51,195 nt of DNA from a virus. The translations under genes were made by a program, and so were the position numbers. Shown here piece after piece: positions 17,994 through 25,522 of the stretch (the stretch's first letter is position 1; each line of letters begins with the position of its first letter). The notes beneath the pieces are model-generated. The model did no database searches. It was not told the DNA's origin and saw only the letters and a list, made by a program, of their open reading frames with translations. The stretch lies in IMG/VR virus record IMGVR_UViG_3300030099_000549, positions 1 to 51,195 of that record; one strand, written 5' to 3'.

Positions 17994-19213
17994 TATGCTT
18001 CATACCTCGCTGTTTTATAATCTAGTTCACAGTGTACCACACCATGCCAACCTGTCAACTTATTTTTTACTACGTTGAGATGACGCTGTGTATCCTCTTC
18101 TTCTTGTCCATCAACAACAGGGTTCTTAGCAATCAGCACCATGAGGTCAGCCTCTGCTGCTTTGCCTGTGCGTGAACCCTCCATCATTGACTGATTGAGT
18201 AGCACCTTACCCTCTGCCTCTGCTGATAGCTGAGACATGTAGAACATAGCACACTCATGTTCTTTTGCAATCTGACGGGCATGAACAGCATTAGCTTTCA
18301 ATGCCTCATCCTGTCTTGCATATCCACCCTTGGCAAACTTATCACCCATATCAAGCAGTACAATGTCTGGCTTGTATGTCTTACAGATAGACTCTACCCA
18401 CGCCATGTCACGGCCTGTTGCATCCTTAATCTTAATGCGTTCCTTGACAGGCTGATATAAGTCACGTGCCTTACTTGAATTGTTCTTAATATCACGCATT
18501 GTCATTCCTGTAGCGGCAGTTAGGTATCTTGCACCAACACGGTGATATCCCTCTTCGTTACATAAGACAATGCAGTTAGCACCTTGATGTGCAAACCCAC
18601 CGGGACTGGCAATTAAGCTGGCATGAAATGATGTCTTGCCAGTGTTTGGTCTTGCACCAATCTCAATCAAGTGTCCAGAATTTACCCCCTCTACCTTACG
18701 TGTCAGGCTAGGAATGTTAAACGTCCAACGTGCCTCAAGGTCAGCCTTTGCCATCAATGTATCGAGGTCAATGTCATCCCACTCAACACGTAGGTCAGGC
18801 GTAAAGTCATCACTGTACTGCTCTAGCAGATTGCGTAGCGGCTCTAGTGTAGCTTTGTCACCGTTAACATAATCAAAACCAAGGTTAGCAATGTCTTCTC
18901 CAACCACTTGCTGAAACAACTTAGACAATACTTCACCTGCAATGTCTCCACCAAGAGGTGTTTCTTTCTTGATGTTGTGAAACAGAGCAGAGTATGCTTG
19001 CTTCTGTGCTGTAGTAAGCGTTGGGTTGTTGGACATAAACAATGCCTCAACCTCATCAGGTGTTACGGTACGCTCGTAACGCTGCATGGCAGTATCAACT
19101 GTCTGCTTTATCTTGCGTACATCCTTACTAAATAGTCTGTCAGGACAACGTGCGCCACGATGGTCATCGTAGAACCCTTTATCCATCAAACTTCTAACCA
19201 GTGATAATTCCAT
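17993..19213 (-). CDS. DnaB-like replicative helicase, 406 aa
   Basis: The N-terminal 150 residues are helical, as in the DnaB/gp4 linker region. Walker A is GARPNTGKTS (186-195), Walker B is DIVLLDMGD (283-291), followed by MFYMSQLSAEAEG (Q motif of the H3 strand) and VVKNKLTGWHGVV (arginine/lysine finger region equivalent). This is a hexameric 5'-3' helicase of the RecA/DnaB family. It is separate from the primase, unlike T7 gp4 where both are fused. An AGGAGAG precedes the ATG, and it overlaps the primase gene end by 20 bases. Confidence 0.92.
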   Translation of the reverse strand: MELSLVRSLMDKGFYDDHRGARCPDRLFSKDVRKIKQTVDTAMQRYERTVTPDEVEALFMSNNPTLTTAQKQAYSALFHNIKKETPLGGDIAGEVLSKLFQQVVGEDIANLGFDYVNGDKATLEPLRNLLEQYSDDFTPDLRVEWDDIDLDTLMAKADLEARWTFNIPSLTRKVEGVNSGHLIEIGARPNTGKTSFHASLIASPGGFAHQGANCIVLCNEEGYHRVGARYLTAATGMTMRDIKNNSSKARDLYQPVKERIKIKDATGRDMAWVESICKTYKPDIVLLDMGDKFAKGGYARQDEALKANAVHARQIAKEHECAMFYMSQLSAEAEGKVLLNQSMMEGSRTGKAAEADLMVLIAKNPVVDGQEEEDTQRHLNVVKNKLTGWHGVVHCELDYKTARYEA

Positions 19214-19985
19214 TTGTCTCTCCTATATTATTTAAATTGTCCATGTCCATTTTATTACGATACTTTAGGTCATCTGTCAAGCGTAATACCTTTACGTTAG
19301 ATACGTGACCTCTTAATTCTTTTGCAAATGCTAATGTCTTTGGTAAAGCATCGGGGTCAAGAGCAATGACAGCCGTTGAGAACTGCGATAGATACCTCTT
19401 GTGTCCTTCGGATAATGATGTTCCCAACACAGCAACACCAACAAACACATCATTACCAACAACTGCGGCACTCACACAGTCCTCAACAACTACAGCTACC
19501 TTACCATAGCCCATCGAAAAAGGCAAGGTGCTGTTACCATAGCGTTTCCACTTTGGTAGTCGGTTAGATAGTGTGCGACCAGTAGCATCAACTATCTTAC
19601 CTTGATGTACAACGGGGAACACGACCCTATTCTCACGCACATCGTACATCAAATTCAACTCGTCTGCATTTATACCCCACTTCTCTGTGTATGTCAACAC
19701 CTCACTACGATTGTTGTGAGGTACAATACAATCCGGTAATACGAAAGGTACATCGGATGCAAACTCTTTTGCACCAGCAAAGCCATCACGTATATCATCT
19801 ACAGATAAATGCACACGAGTGCCACCTTTAGTATCACAAGAAGCCTTGTAACAATTCCATACAAGAGAACCCATATTATTTGTCACTGTAAATGTTTTGT
19901 ATCCTTTACATACAGGACAATTCATTCTCTTTGTACTACCATTAGGTATATCTATATCACTTATAGTGTTATATATATTGTACAT
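19194..19985 (-). CDS. DNA primase with zinc ribbon and TOPRIM domain, 263 aa
   Basis: Zinc ribbon: C23-C26 (MNCPVCKG) and C45/C50 (WNCYKASC). TOPRIM: VAVVVEDCVSAAVVG (Glu 168) and TAVIALDPDA (Asp 210, Asp 212). The layout equals the N-terminal half of T7 gp4, here as a stand-alone gene directly before the helicase. It lays RNA primers for lagging-strand synthesis and likely binds the helicase. The ribosome site is weak (AAAGGAA about 13 bases before the ATG), so translation may rely on coupling with the integrase gene that ends three bases upstream. Confidence 0.92.
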   Translation of the reverse strand: MYNIYNTISDIDIPNGSTKRMNCPVCKGYKTFTVTNNMGSLVWNCYKASCDTKGGTRVHLSVDDIRDGFAGAKEFASDVPFVLPDCIVPHNNRSEVLTYTEKWGINADELNLMYDVRENRVVFPVVHQGKIVDATGRTLSNRLPKWKRYGNSTLPFSMGYGKVAVVVEDCVSAAVVGNDVFVGVAVLGTSLSEGHKRYLSQFSTAVIALDPDALPKTLAFAKELRGHVSNVKVLRLTDDLKYRNKMDMDNLNNIGETNGIITG

Positions 19986-19988
19986 GTA

Positions 19989-20906
19989 TTAATCACTTTC
20001 CTTTGCGGCACTTGGTGTACTTGTACCATGATTTTTACGCTGTGTCAATGCATAATCAGCACTTGTTAGTGTATTTTTTAGATACGGTGTGACTGATTGT
20101 GCATTAGCATGTCCTGTAACCGACATTATCTGTCCGATACCGACACCTGCATCTACCATCTCAGTTGTACCTGTCCTACGTAAATCAGATAGGCGTAGTT
20201 CCTTTGGCAACCCAGCCTCTTCCATAATCTCACGTGCATACAACGGTAGTTTGTGCAATGTGTATGGTTGGTAGACACCTCGTATTGGTCTGGGTCTTGG
20301 TGCTACATAATCTTGAAAGCCAAAGTCTTCGTTTTGTTGTACTAACATCTGATGCAATTCATCTGATATAGGCAAGAATACCTCTGCTCTACGCTTTGAC
20401 TGTTCAATATGCACAGTCTGGTCAACCAGATTGACACTATCCCATGTCAGCATACGCATATCACCCAGACGTTGACACCATTCGTATGCCATCTGTGCAA
20501 TCAATCCTATGTTACGCCACCTAAAATCGCTGTAGGCTACGTCTAAAAACTTTTGTACATCCTCCCTACCCCAGACAACCTTACGCTTCTCAGCGGCTCG
20601 TTTACGGACGATAGCAAAGGGATTGGCCATACAGAGTTCCTCACGCACACCGTGATTAAACACGATGCGAGTGACAGAGATGGTGTGGTTGGCAAGATGT
20701 ATGCCACGTTCACACCACTCATTGTACGCTGTCTTTGCCATACGTGTTGTAATTTTGTCACACTCCAAAGAAAAAAGTTGCACTCCATCAACTTTTGTTT
20801 GTAGCATTACGTTCAGAAAGTATTTATACTGTGCTTTAGTTTCATCACGCAACTGCTTGTAATCATAAGAAGAAGTGTAATCATGTATTAGTTTTTGTAA
20901 CTTCAT
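19989..20906 (-). CDS. int: Tyrosine recombinase (phage integrase), 305 aa
   Basis: An N-terminal SAM-like core-binding region spans about 1-105. The catalytic domain shows Arg 146 (YEWCQRLGDMRMLTW), Lys 171 (QSKRRAE), LRLSDLRRTG (Arg 243), MSVTGHANAQ (His 266) and VTPYLKNT (Tyr 275). The box usually written HxxR is SxxR here (Ser 240), an atypical first residue. RBS AAGGAGATAAC precedes the ATG. The gene lies inside the replication operon, between the ADP-ribosylglycohydrolase and the primase, rather than next to an obvious attachment site. It implies site-specific integration and hence a temperate cycle. A resolvase-type role on genome multimers is the alternative. Confidence 0.92.
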   Translation of the reverse strand: MKLQKLIHDYTSSYDYKQLRDETKAQYKYFLNVMLQTKVDGVQLFSLECDKITTRMAKTAYNEWCERGIHLANHTISVTRIVFNHGVREELCMANPFAIVRKRAAEKRKVVWGREDVQKFLDVAYSDFRWRNIGLIAQMAYEWCQRLGDMRMLTWDSVNLVDQTVHIEQSKRRAEVFLPISDELHQMLVQQNEDFGFQDYVAPRPRPIRGVYQPYTLHKLPLYAREIMEEAGLPKELRLSDLRRTGTTEMVDAGVGIGQIMSVTGHANAQSVTPYLKNTLTSADYALTQRKNHGTSTPSAAKESD

Positions 20907-20907
20907 G

Positions 20908-21756
20908 TTATCTCCTTAACTGATGCAGCTTTAGTGCTGCTCTACGTAATTCATCGTGCCATGCAAGTTCTTCTGTGAACCGTTTTGGTATACCTTTGTA
21001 TCCATAATGTGCGCCAGCTATCATGCCAGCTACTGCACCACAGGTGTCACTATCATAGCCACGATTGACTGCCTTAATAATACAATCAGCAAAGTTATTC
21101 GTAGTCATGAAAGCCCACATAGCACACTGATATGTTTCTACTACGTAACCACCTGACATAACCTTCTCACGGTCAATGTCCAAAGGCAACCTGTATTTTC
21201 TATATCTTTGCAATGCGTCACCATGCCACAGTTCGTGTGCAAATACACGGCTATACTCAATAGCTGTCGGGCTACCGTGTGTCATGATTGTCTGTGCTAC
21301 AGCTAACTCCATTGCACGTTCTGGTGTGGCAGATACCATGACCACAGGTGCAAGTCGCATCAGCGCACCATTACCTGATTCAGTGTCAAGTGATACTCCG
21401 TTGTACACCGTCTTGTCTTTAATGTATTTTATGATAGCACGTTCAGTTGTAGTACCAATATCAAAACAAAAACCTCGTGGGATAAACTCTCCGTGGCTAC
21501 GCCACACTGCCCAGTTACCCATGATATCTTCTGGCTTGAACTCACCAGCATTGTCGATGAAAGACTGTGCCATGCCTAGTGCCATAGCTGTATCGTCAGT
21601 CCACTCACCTTTGTTCATATCGTGATGACCACCCTTCATGTACTTGGTGATATAGTCATCTGGCTCTCTGCTGGGCATGAACTCTAGGGGTGCGCCAAGC
21701 GCATCACCCACTGCGAGTCCGATGAACATACCCATTGCACTGTCTAATGTCAACAT
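20908..21756 (-). CDS. ADP-ribosylglycohydrolase (DraG/ADPRH family), 282 aa
   Basis: Start: GLAVGDALGAPLEF (13-26). Metal site: GEWTDDTAMALGMAQS (Thr 53, Asp 54, Asp 55). Near the end: GYDSDTCGAVAGMIAGAHYG, the second pair of metal-binding Asp and the glycine-rich helix. All hallmark residues of the two-magnesium ADP-ribosyl hydrolase fold are present, and the length is usual. The enzyme removes ADP-ribose from arginine, serine or other acceptors, or from nucleic acid. RBS AAAGGAGG is strong. In a phage it could reverse host-made ADP-ribosylation (as in toxin or defence systems) or act as partner to a phage ADP-ribosyltransferase; an ART-like segment occurs in the late protein at 7480-9474. 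Confidence 0.93.
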   Translation of the reverse strand: MLTLDSAMGMFIGLAVGDALGAPLEFMPSREPDDYITKYMKGGHHDMNKGEWTDDTAMALGMAQSFIDNAGEFKPEDIMGNWAVWRSHGEFIPRGFCFDIGTTTERAIIKYIKDKTVYNGVSLDTESGNGALMRLAPVVMVSATPERAMELAVAQTIMTHGSPTAIEYSRVFAHELWHGDALQRYRKYRLPLDIDREKVMSGGYVVETYQCAMWAFMTTNNFADCIIKAVNRGYDSDTCGAVAGMIAGAHYGYKGIPKRFTEELAWHDELRRAALKLHQLRR

Positions 21757-21771
21757 GGCGCACCTCCTTTC

Positions 21772-22020
21772 TTAGTTGTTTAAGAATCTTGTGTCAAAGT
21801 CCTCAACTCCTTTAGACATGTATGTTACTCCTGTCCTTGAGTTCTTACTTCTCCACCTTCCAGTTGTAGGCCAGTAGATATACTGCCTATTATACTTGTT
21901 CCAAACATACAGCATATCAAAACTCTTGTCAACTTCCTCTGCTTTTATGTCGTTAGTACGAAAGTAATCCAAAGCATAATCTGTTGTCTCTTTGGTTCTG
22001 TAAAGTTTACTGTTACTCAT
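21772..22020 (-). CDS. Protein of unknown function, 82 aa
   Basis: MSNSKLYRTKETTDYALDYF... contains an aromatic middle (DMLYVWNKYNRQYIYWPTTG) and a polar tail. RBS is hard to see because it overlaps the end of the DUF932 gene by four bases. The YIYWPTTGRWR segment resembles a small beta-hairpin binding module, but I recognise no family. Confidence 0.65.
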   Translation of the reverse strand: MSNSKLYRTKETTDYALDYFRTNDIKAEEVDKSFDMLYVWNKYNRQYIYWPTTGRWRSKNSRTGVTYMSKGVEDFDTRFLNN

Positions 22021-22868
22021 GCTGATAACGCCTTGAACATATCACTGCCTATCCACTGTGACACTTTGTTCTCTCTGTTGAACATAGTCATAGCGGCAGT
22101 ATCGTTGCCTGTGTTACGCATCTCAAAACCGTTACGTTCATCTGCGTATGTAGCGTAGTTTGTAAAGGCAGAATACAATGCCCACACATTACGTCCACGT
22201 ACACTAACCTCTTGATTATACAAGGTAAACATCTTGTCTGCGGCACGGTCAGACTTCAGTAACTTTTCCAAGAAAGCCCGGACATCTACTGACATGAGGC
22301 TAGTTTCAGCCCAACGCTGTAGCTGTGCAGTCCGTGTGTCAAAGTCCTGACGTGACTTGCGTAGGTCAGAGATGAACCTGTCCATGCTAAAGTTAGACGT
22401 GTTCTTTCTGCGTACCTTGTCGTGGTCTCCACGTATCATACCATTCAGGCAGAAGAAGTCAATCTCTCCAAAGAATACCTGATTGGAACAGCTACCGTCA
22501 ATACCATGCAGAGCAATAATGCGTGGCGATATAACGCTGGCATGTTTGTCTGTCTGAATAAGGCTCTTCACATTTGGGAATGTAACATCCATCATAGCCC
22601 AAGCATTGGAACGTGCATCACGCCAGTTTACCACTGCCCCCTCAAGCTGTGTGTCAGATAGGTTCTCAATCATAGTGTCTTGTACACCGTGAAAGAAATC
22701 CTTGTGTGACGCACAGTTGAAGCTGTCACCCACTACCCCTATGTATTCACCAGTGTCACCGTTGATTACATACTTCTTGTCACGCACTTTGGTTGGTTCA
22801 AACTTTACATCAAAGTTTAAGTCAACTGGCACTGCGTCAATTATATTGTTTACAAAATCTAATGGCAT
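22017..22868 (-). CDS. DUF932 family protein, 283 aa
   Basis: The N-terminus has KYVINGDTGEYIGVVGDSF (the DUF932 opening where the protein states its strand-turn-strand), followed by NVKSLIQTDK, GIDGSCSNQVFFGEIDFFC-type strands and LNGMIRGD. The second half is helical (DRFISDLRKSRQDF; ALYSAFTNYATYADE). DUF932 proteins are common on phages and plasmids, often near anti-restriction genes, and their activity is not known to me. RBS AAAGGAG precedes the ATG and a separate promoter lies 30-60 bases upstream. Confidence 0.8.
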   Translation of the reverse strand: MPLDFVNNIIDAVPVDLNFDVKFEPTKVRDKKYVINGDTGEYIGVVGDSFNCASHKDFFHGVQDTMIENLSDTQLEGAVVNWRDARSNAWAMMDVTFPNVKSLIQTDKHASVISPRIIALHGIDGSCSNQVFFGEIDFFCLNGMIRGDHDKVRRKNTSNFSMDRFISDLRKSRQDFDTRTAQLQRWAETSLMSVDVRAFLEKLLKSDRAADKMFTLYNQEVSVRGRNVWALYSAFTNYATYADERNGFEMRNTGNDTAAMTMFNRENKVSQWIGSDMFKALSA

Positions 22869-22897
22869 ATCTTTCTCCTTTCGTTAAGTGATACTAT

Positions 22898-22927
22898 CTT
22901 ATAGCATAAGTCCAACTAGTATGTCAA
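22898..22927 (-). promoter_or_regulatory. Sigma70-like extended -10 promoter before the DUF932 gene
   Basis: Minus strand TTGACA (22922-22927), an 18-bp spacer and TATAAG (22898-22903), with TGC directly before the -10. It lies inside a 21-codon ORF and would start transcription just upstream of the DUF932 ribosome site. A second start point inside the early operon. Confidence 0.6.
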
Positions 22928-22964
22928 CTATGAACATACCTACTATAAAACTTACTACATCCAT
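22899..22964 (-). CDS. Membrane micropeptide, 21 aa
   Basis: AAGGAG stands seven bases before an ATG and the frame MDVVSFIVGMFIVDILVGLM + one residue is a single hydrophobic helix. The ATG overlaps the end of the upstream gene by ten bases. Good ribosome site and a fully membrane-like composition favour a true gene. The same bases also carry a promoter, so the composition could partly be a by-product. Confidence 0.45.
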   Translation of the reverse strand: MDVVSFIVGMFIVDILVGLML

Positions 22965-23494
22965 GTTACTTCTCCTTTCATCCAATGTGGCATACTACGC
23001 CCCTTGTTATAGCTGGCAAACTTAATCTTGTCAACCTTGTAAAAGGCACGATAAGCTGCAACAGGCCAGTGTTCATCTGTCTTTAGATGGTCAAGCCCAC
23101 TGAAGCATTGAGGGTGAGGGGTCACAAAGTTAGTATAGTCTGGTATATACTTTGCTCCCTCTACTAATGCATCATAGTGACGCATAGATGCGTGTCCTGT
23201 GTTTGGTTCTCCTGTGCGCTTGACAGGATACCTGTACATATACTCATCATTCATAGCCTTGAGCAGACGTACTCCATACTTGTAGTTCATACGATTGTCT
23301 CTAGCCCACACGGTGCATGGGTGATTCGCATATGCTATCTTGTACAAGCCTGCTTCCTCTGCAAACTCTGGCGCATGGATACGCACCGCAGTGTTTAGCA
23401 TCTGCGCTTCTTCTAATATCATTTTTATAACATGTTCATCACACAGTTGCTTGGCTATTGCATCGGGGTGATGGTCAATAATAAATCTATTCAT
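22955..23494 (-). CDS. Conserved phage protein of unknown function, 179 aa
   Basis: The sequence opens MNRFIIDHHPDAIAKQLCDE and continues HVIKMILEEAQMLNTAVR, then NHPCTVWARDNRMNYKY and a mostly helical end with PHPQCFSGLDHLKTD. The pattern (CDxHVxKMxLExAQxLxTA, NHPCxxWxR) is one I know from many phage genomes and some bacteria, where it is labelled hypothetical. Conserved His, Cys, Glu and Trp suggest an enzyme, perhaps metal-dependent and acting on nucleic acid. That is inference. Confidence 0.75.
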   Translation of the reverse strand: MNRFIIDHHPDAIAKQLCDEHVIKMILEEAQMLNTAVRIHAPEFAEEAGLYKIAYANHPCTVWARDNRMNYKYGVRLLKAMNDEYMYRYPVKRTGEPNTGHASMRHYDALVEGAKYIPDYTNFVTPHPQCFSGLDHLKTDEHWPVAAYRAFYKVDKIKFASYNKGRSMPHWMKGEVTWM

Positions 23495-23505
23495 ATTTTA
23501 TCTCC

Positions 23506-23697
23506 TTAATCTGTTGGCGCACCGGGGGTCTCAAAACCTTTTGGTGCTACATATAGTGTAGAGTAGCCATCTATTTCATTAGCGCACTCAACACAAAAAC
23601 CAAAACCATTCTCTTGTAATTTTATAACATGGTCTTTCTGACAACGGCCTACTTCACCGTTCCACCTTTCAAGTTCTATCGTAACTCCTTTTGTCAT
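23506..23697 (-). CDS. Small protein with CxxC, 63 aa
   Basis: I take ATG 23697 because AGGAG lies nine bases upstream; a longer in-frame version would overlap the preceding gene heavily. MTKGVTIELERWNGEVGRC... contains one Cys early and FCVEC later, with KDHVIKLQENGFGF between. The single Cys plus CxxC could make a small metal knuckle. Unknown function. Confidence 0.6.
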   Translation of the reverse strand: MTKGVTIELERWNGEVGRCQKDHVIKLQENGFGFCVECANEIDGYSTLYVAPKGFETPGAPTD

Positions 23698-23854
23698 CTG
23701 CTTGTACTCCTTGCTTTGCAAACTTTAAATCGCAGTATCCGCAAGTTACATACCCTGTTTCAGGAACAGAGTAATAAACTAGAGGGTGGTCATTTAATTC
23801 ACCTGTGCAGCTTACTATATCTTTAGTTGTATAGATAATTGTCTCAGCACTCAT
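23669..23854 (-). CDS. zf-CHCC (NDUFS6-type) zinc finger protein, 61 aa
   Basis: From the ATG at 23854 (four-base ATGA-type overlap region with the gene upstream), residues 16-41 read SCTGELNDHPLVYYSVPETG followed by YVTCGYCDLKF. The Cys 16, His 23, Cys 38, Cys 41 order with HP-VYY before the knuckle is the CHCC zinc finger of the complex I accessory subunit NDUFS6 and small alphaproteobacterial proteins. This is one of the best host clues in the window. Its role in a phage is unknown; it may bind a host partner in the respiratory chain or just be a structural zinc knuckle. Confidence 0.7.
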   Translation of the reverse strand: MSAETIIYTTKDIVSCTGELNDHPLVYYSVPETGYVTCGYCDLKFAKQGVQADDKRSYDRT

Positions 23855-24059
23855 CTTTACCTGCACACTCTGTTGGATAGCACTGAATAAGTATCTTATA
23901 ATACTTGTTTTGATTTTCGTGATTCCACATCTCCTCGTGCGATATGAACTCGCACTGTTCTTGTGATAGGCTCTCTTTCAGAATGGATTGATTGCCAATA
24001 AACTCCCACTCTACGCCTGTATGACCCCACATACTTATAACCAATGCAAACTCTTTCAT
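23844..24059 (-). CDS. Small protein of unknown function, 71 aa
   Basis: MKEFALVISMWGHTGVEWEF... is an alpha/beta-like sequence with a Cys at the middle (EQCEFISHEEMW) and a C-terminal CYPTECAGKDEC. The EWEFIGNQ segment is reminiscent of small phage proteins with a beta-hairpin start. No family is assigned. Its ATG overlaps the previous stop (ATGGGATGA region), and its end overlaps the zinc finger gene. Confidence 0.65.
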   Translation of the reverse strand: MKEFALVISMWGHTGVEWEFIGNQSILKESLSQEQCEFISHEEMWNHENQNKYYKILIQCYPTECAGKDEC

Positions 24060-24205
24060 CCCATTATCCTTTCTATAATCCCAACTATGGCTACATAGAA
24101 CATGTAACCAAATGCTGACCAGATTACAATGAACCCAACAATGCTTGGGTCACAGTAGCCATAGTCATCCTTTAATCCTAGCTTTCTCAGTAGTTTATCC
24201 ATCAT
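24056..24205 (-). CDS. Single-span membrane protein, 49 aa
   Basis: MMDKLLRKLGLKDDYGYCDP is followed by one long membrane span (SIVGFIVIWSAFGYMFYVAI). The frame starts inside the end of the preceding gene and overlaps the next ATG. Basic N-terminus places it in the cytoplasm by the positive-inside rule. Function unknown; one of several tiny membrane proteins in this early cluster. Confidence 0.6.
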   Translation of the reverse strand: MMDKLLRKLGLKDDYGYCDPSIVGFIVIWSAFGYMFYVAIVGIIERIMG

Positions 24206-24395
24206 GTTCTCTCTCCCTTAGTTTTTTCTTGCCATCTTGCCACCACTGAATCCGTGCCTTGATAGCTTTCTCTTCACAAGGGCCACAGGTATGCGTCAGT
24301 CTGCCACGTTCATCGTATGTGCAGTCTTCACACTTTGCAGACAAAGGTTTGTTTAATTCTACCAATAATTCATAGAAAGGGTTGCTGTTATTCAT
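24195..24395 (-). CDS. Small four-cysteine zinc-binding protein, 66 aa
   Basis: I start at ATG 24395, with GGGGG/AGGGGGTG upstream. The core is KCEDCTYDERGRLTHTCGPCEEKA, two CxxC knuckles 14 residues apart, then a charged helix (IKARIQWWQDGKKKLRERE). It resembles a small zinc ribbon or knuckle adaptor that could bind nucleic acid or a host protein. No family is recognised. Confidence 0.65.
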   Translation of the reverse strand: MNNSNPFYELLVELNKPLSAKCEDCTYDERGRLTHTCGPCEEKAIKARIQWWQDGKKKLREREHDG

Positions 24396-24669
24396 GTTCA
24401 CCCCCTGCACCCCGGCCTAGTCCACCAAAATACTGTGGCCTACGCTTGGCTGTCTCAAACACACCAACTGTAATGAACACACCAGCTATCACAACTGCGT
24501 GTATCATGGCACTGATACCAAAAGCAACAATGCTCCCCAGATACATACTGAATATGATGCACCACATCCATGCCAGCACTTGCATAATCATGTGCCTTGT
24601 ATTCATGTCAGGTATATTACGCAATGGGTTGTGTTTACTGTCCATGATTAGTTTGTATAAGTTAGTCAT
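24388..24669 (-). CDS. Two-span membrane protein, 93 aa
   Basis: After a polar start (MTNLYKLIMDSKHNPLRNIP) two membrane segments are seen (MQVLAWMWCIIFSMYLGSIV and MIHAVVIAGVFITVGVF), then a short basic, glycine-rich tail (AKRRPQYFGGLGRG). Its start overlaps the end of the previous gene. I cannot name it. Early two-span phage membrane proteins often serve superinfection exclusion or host takeover, but nothing here proves this. Confidence 0.65.
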   Translation of the reverse strand: MTNLYKLIMDSKHNPLRNIPDMNTRHMIMQVLAWMWCIIFSMYLGSIVAFGISAMIHAVVIAGVFITVGVFETAKRRPQYFGGLGRGAGGEHE

Positions 24670-24856
24670 CCTGCTTCTCCACTAAATCATCCACACCAAG
24701 GCCATCAGCCATGTATGAATAGTCCATATTCTTTGCTTTAAATATAATGGGCATACCATATTCATCACAAACATCATTACCATCTTCATCAACGACATAA
24801 AATGTCATATCCCATACACCTATGCTGTATGTTTTGTTTGGGTCAAAGTTAGTCAT
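24662..24856 (-). CDS. Small acidic protein, 64 aa
   Basis: The ATG at 24856 has AGGAG seven bases upstream and is preferred over two nearby in-frame ATGs that are too close to, or before, the ribosome site. MTNFDPNKTYSIGVWDMTFY... looks like a small beta-barrel start and ends in an acidic tail (GLGVDDLVEKQDD). No family is recognised. Confidence 0.6.
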   Translation of the reverse strand: MTNFDPNKTYSIGVWDMTFYVVDEDGNDVCDEYGMPIIFKAKNMDYSYMADGLGVDDLVEKQDD

Positions 24857-25019
24857 TGTCATTCTCCTGCATAAACGCATCAAGGCTGTCTGCTTTTGCT
24901 ACTTCTGTATAATGATGAAACATCTCATCATATGCAAAGCGCAATAGTGTTTCCATATCCCAATCATCTACACACTTCATGCAAGCATTTTGTATTTGTT
25001 CATCTGTATATTTAGGCAT
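24849..25019 (-). CDS. Small acidic helical protein, 56 aa
   Basis: MPKYTDEQIQNACMKCVDDW... is helical with one CxxC and the segment METLLRFAYDEMFHHYTEVA. The ATG lies in a GGAG-preceded context (AAGGAGAAAACGGATG). It overlaps the next gene by eight bases. Unknown function. Confidence 0.6.
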   Translation of the reverse strand: MPKYTDEQIQNACMKCVDDWDMETLLRFAYDEMFHHYTEVAKADSLDAFMQENDND

Positions 25020-25143
25020 CCGTTTTCTCCTTACGCTTTATCTCATTCTTACAAACATAACATACCAGCTTGTGTGCATACAGCAACCATTCTACAGGTA
25101 TGTACATTATATTTTTGCAATGCTCACAGGTATGTTTAGTCAT
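25012..25143 (-). CDS. Small zinc-ribbon protein, 43 aa
   Basis: MTKHTCEHCKNIMYIPVEWL..., with CEHC near the start and CYVC about 20 residues later, then a basic tail (KNEIKRKEKTDA). Two CxxC knuckles make a minimal zinc ribbon. It is coupled to the neighbours at both ends (ATGA overlap upstream, eight bases downstream), which supports it as a gene. Confidence 0.6.
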   Translation of the reverse strand: MTKHTCEHCKNIMYIPVEWLLYAHKLVCYVCKNEIKRKEKTDA

Positions 25144-25232
25144 TTGTCTTTCCATCCTATGTATAGCATTATAAGTATGCCTGTTATGTATGTCAACACT
25201 AACGCCTGATTAAATATCTCTTCGCCTGTCAT
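25140..25232 (-). CDS. Membrane micropeptide, 30 aa
   Basis: From ATG 25232 (AGGGAG eight bases upstream) the frame reads MTGEEIFNQALVLTYITGIL + IMLYIGWKDK, one membrane helix and a basic end. A longer in-frame version could begin at a GTG at 25337 directly after the previous stop, but its extra N-terminus is polar and unremarkable. Small size keeps confidence modest. Confidence 0.45.
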   Translation of the reverse strand: MTGEEIFNQALVLTYITGILIMLYIGWKDK

Positions 25233-25333
25233 GTCACAGTCTCCCTGTATAAAGTGATGCAGGGCGTTTTCATTACGCATTTTGAGGGGGTTCTGGCTGG
25301 ACGCACCTAACCCTGCATCATCCCCTAAAGTAG

Positions 25334-25522
25334 TCACTCGCCTTTCGGTTTTGTCTTAACTAGGTGACTACTATTCCTGTCTTTTGTCATGCTGTCAAGA
25401 TGCCCCTTGATTCTCTCAATGTGCATCCATGCTCCCTGAAAATGCCACTTATGCTTACGCATCTGTTTCATGTCCAGCGTCCTGCGCCTTTCGGTCTTTC
25501 TCTTTAAGCTTGTTGCGGTCAT
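25334..25522 (-). CDS. Small basic protein, 62 aa
   Basis: AAAGGAG stands before the ATG at 25522. MTATSLKRKTERRRTLDMKQ... is strongly basic, with a tryptophan-containing middle (HKWHFQGAWMHIERIKGHLD). A later ATG (25474), overlapping the stop of a second frame, would give a 46-aa form. Which start is used cannot be decided from sequence. Function unknown; nucleic acid binding is plausible from charge. Confidence 0.5.
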   Translation of the reverse strand: MTATSLKRKTERRRTLDMKQMRKHKWHFQGAWMHIERIKGHLDSMTKDRNSSHLVKTKPKGE

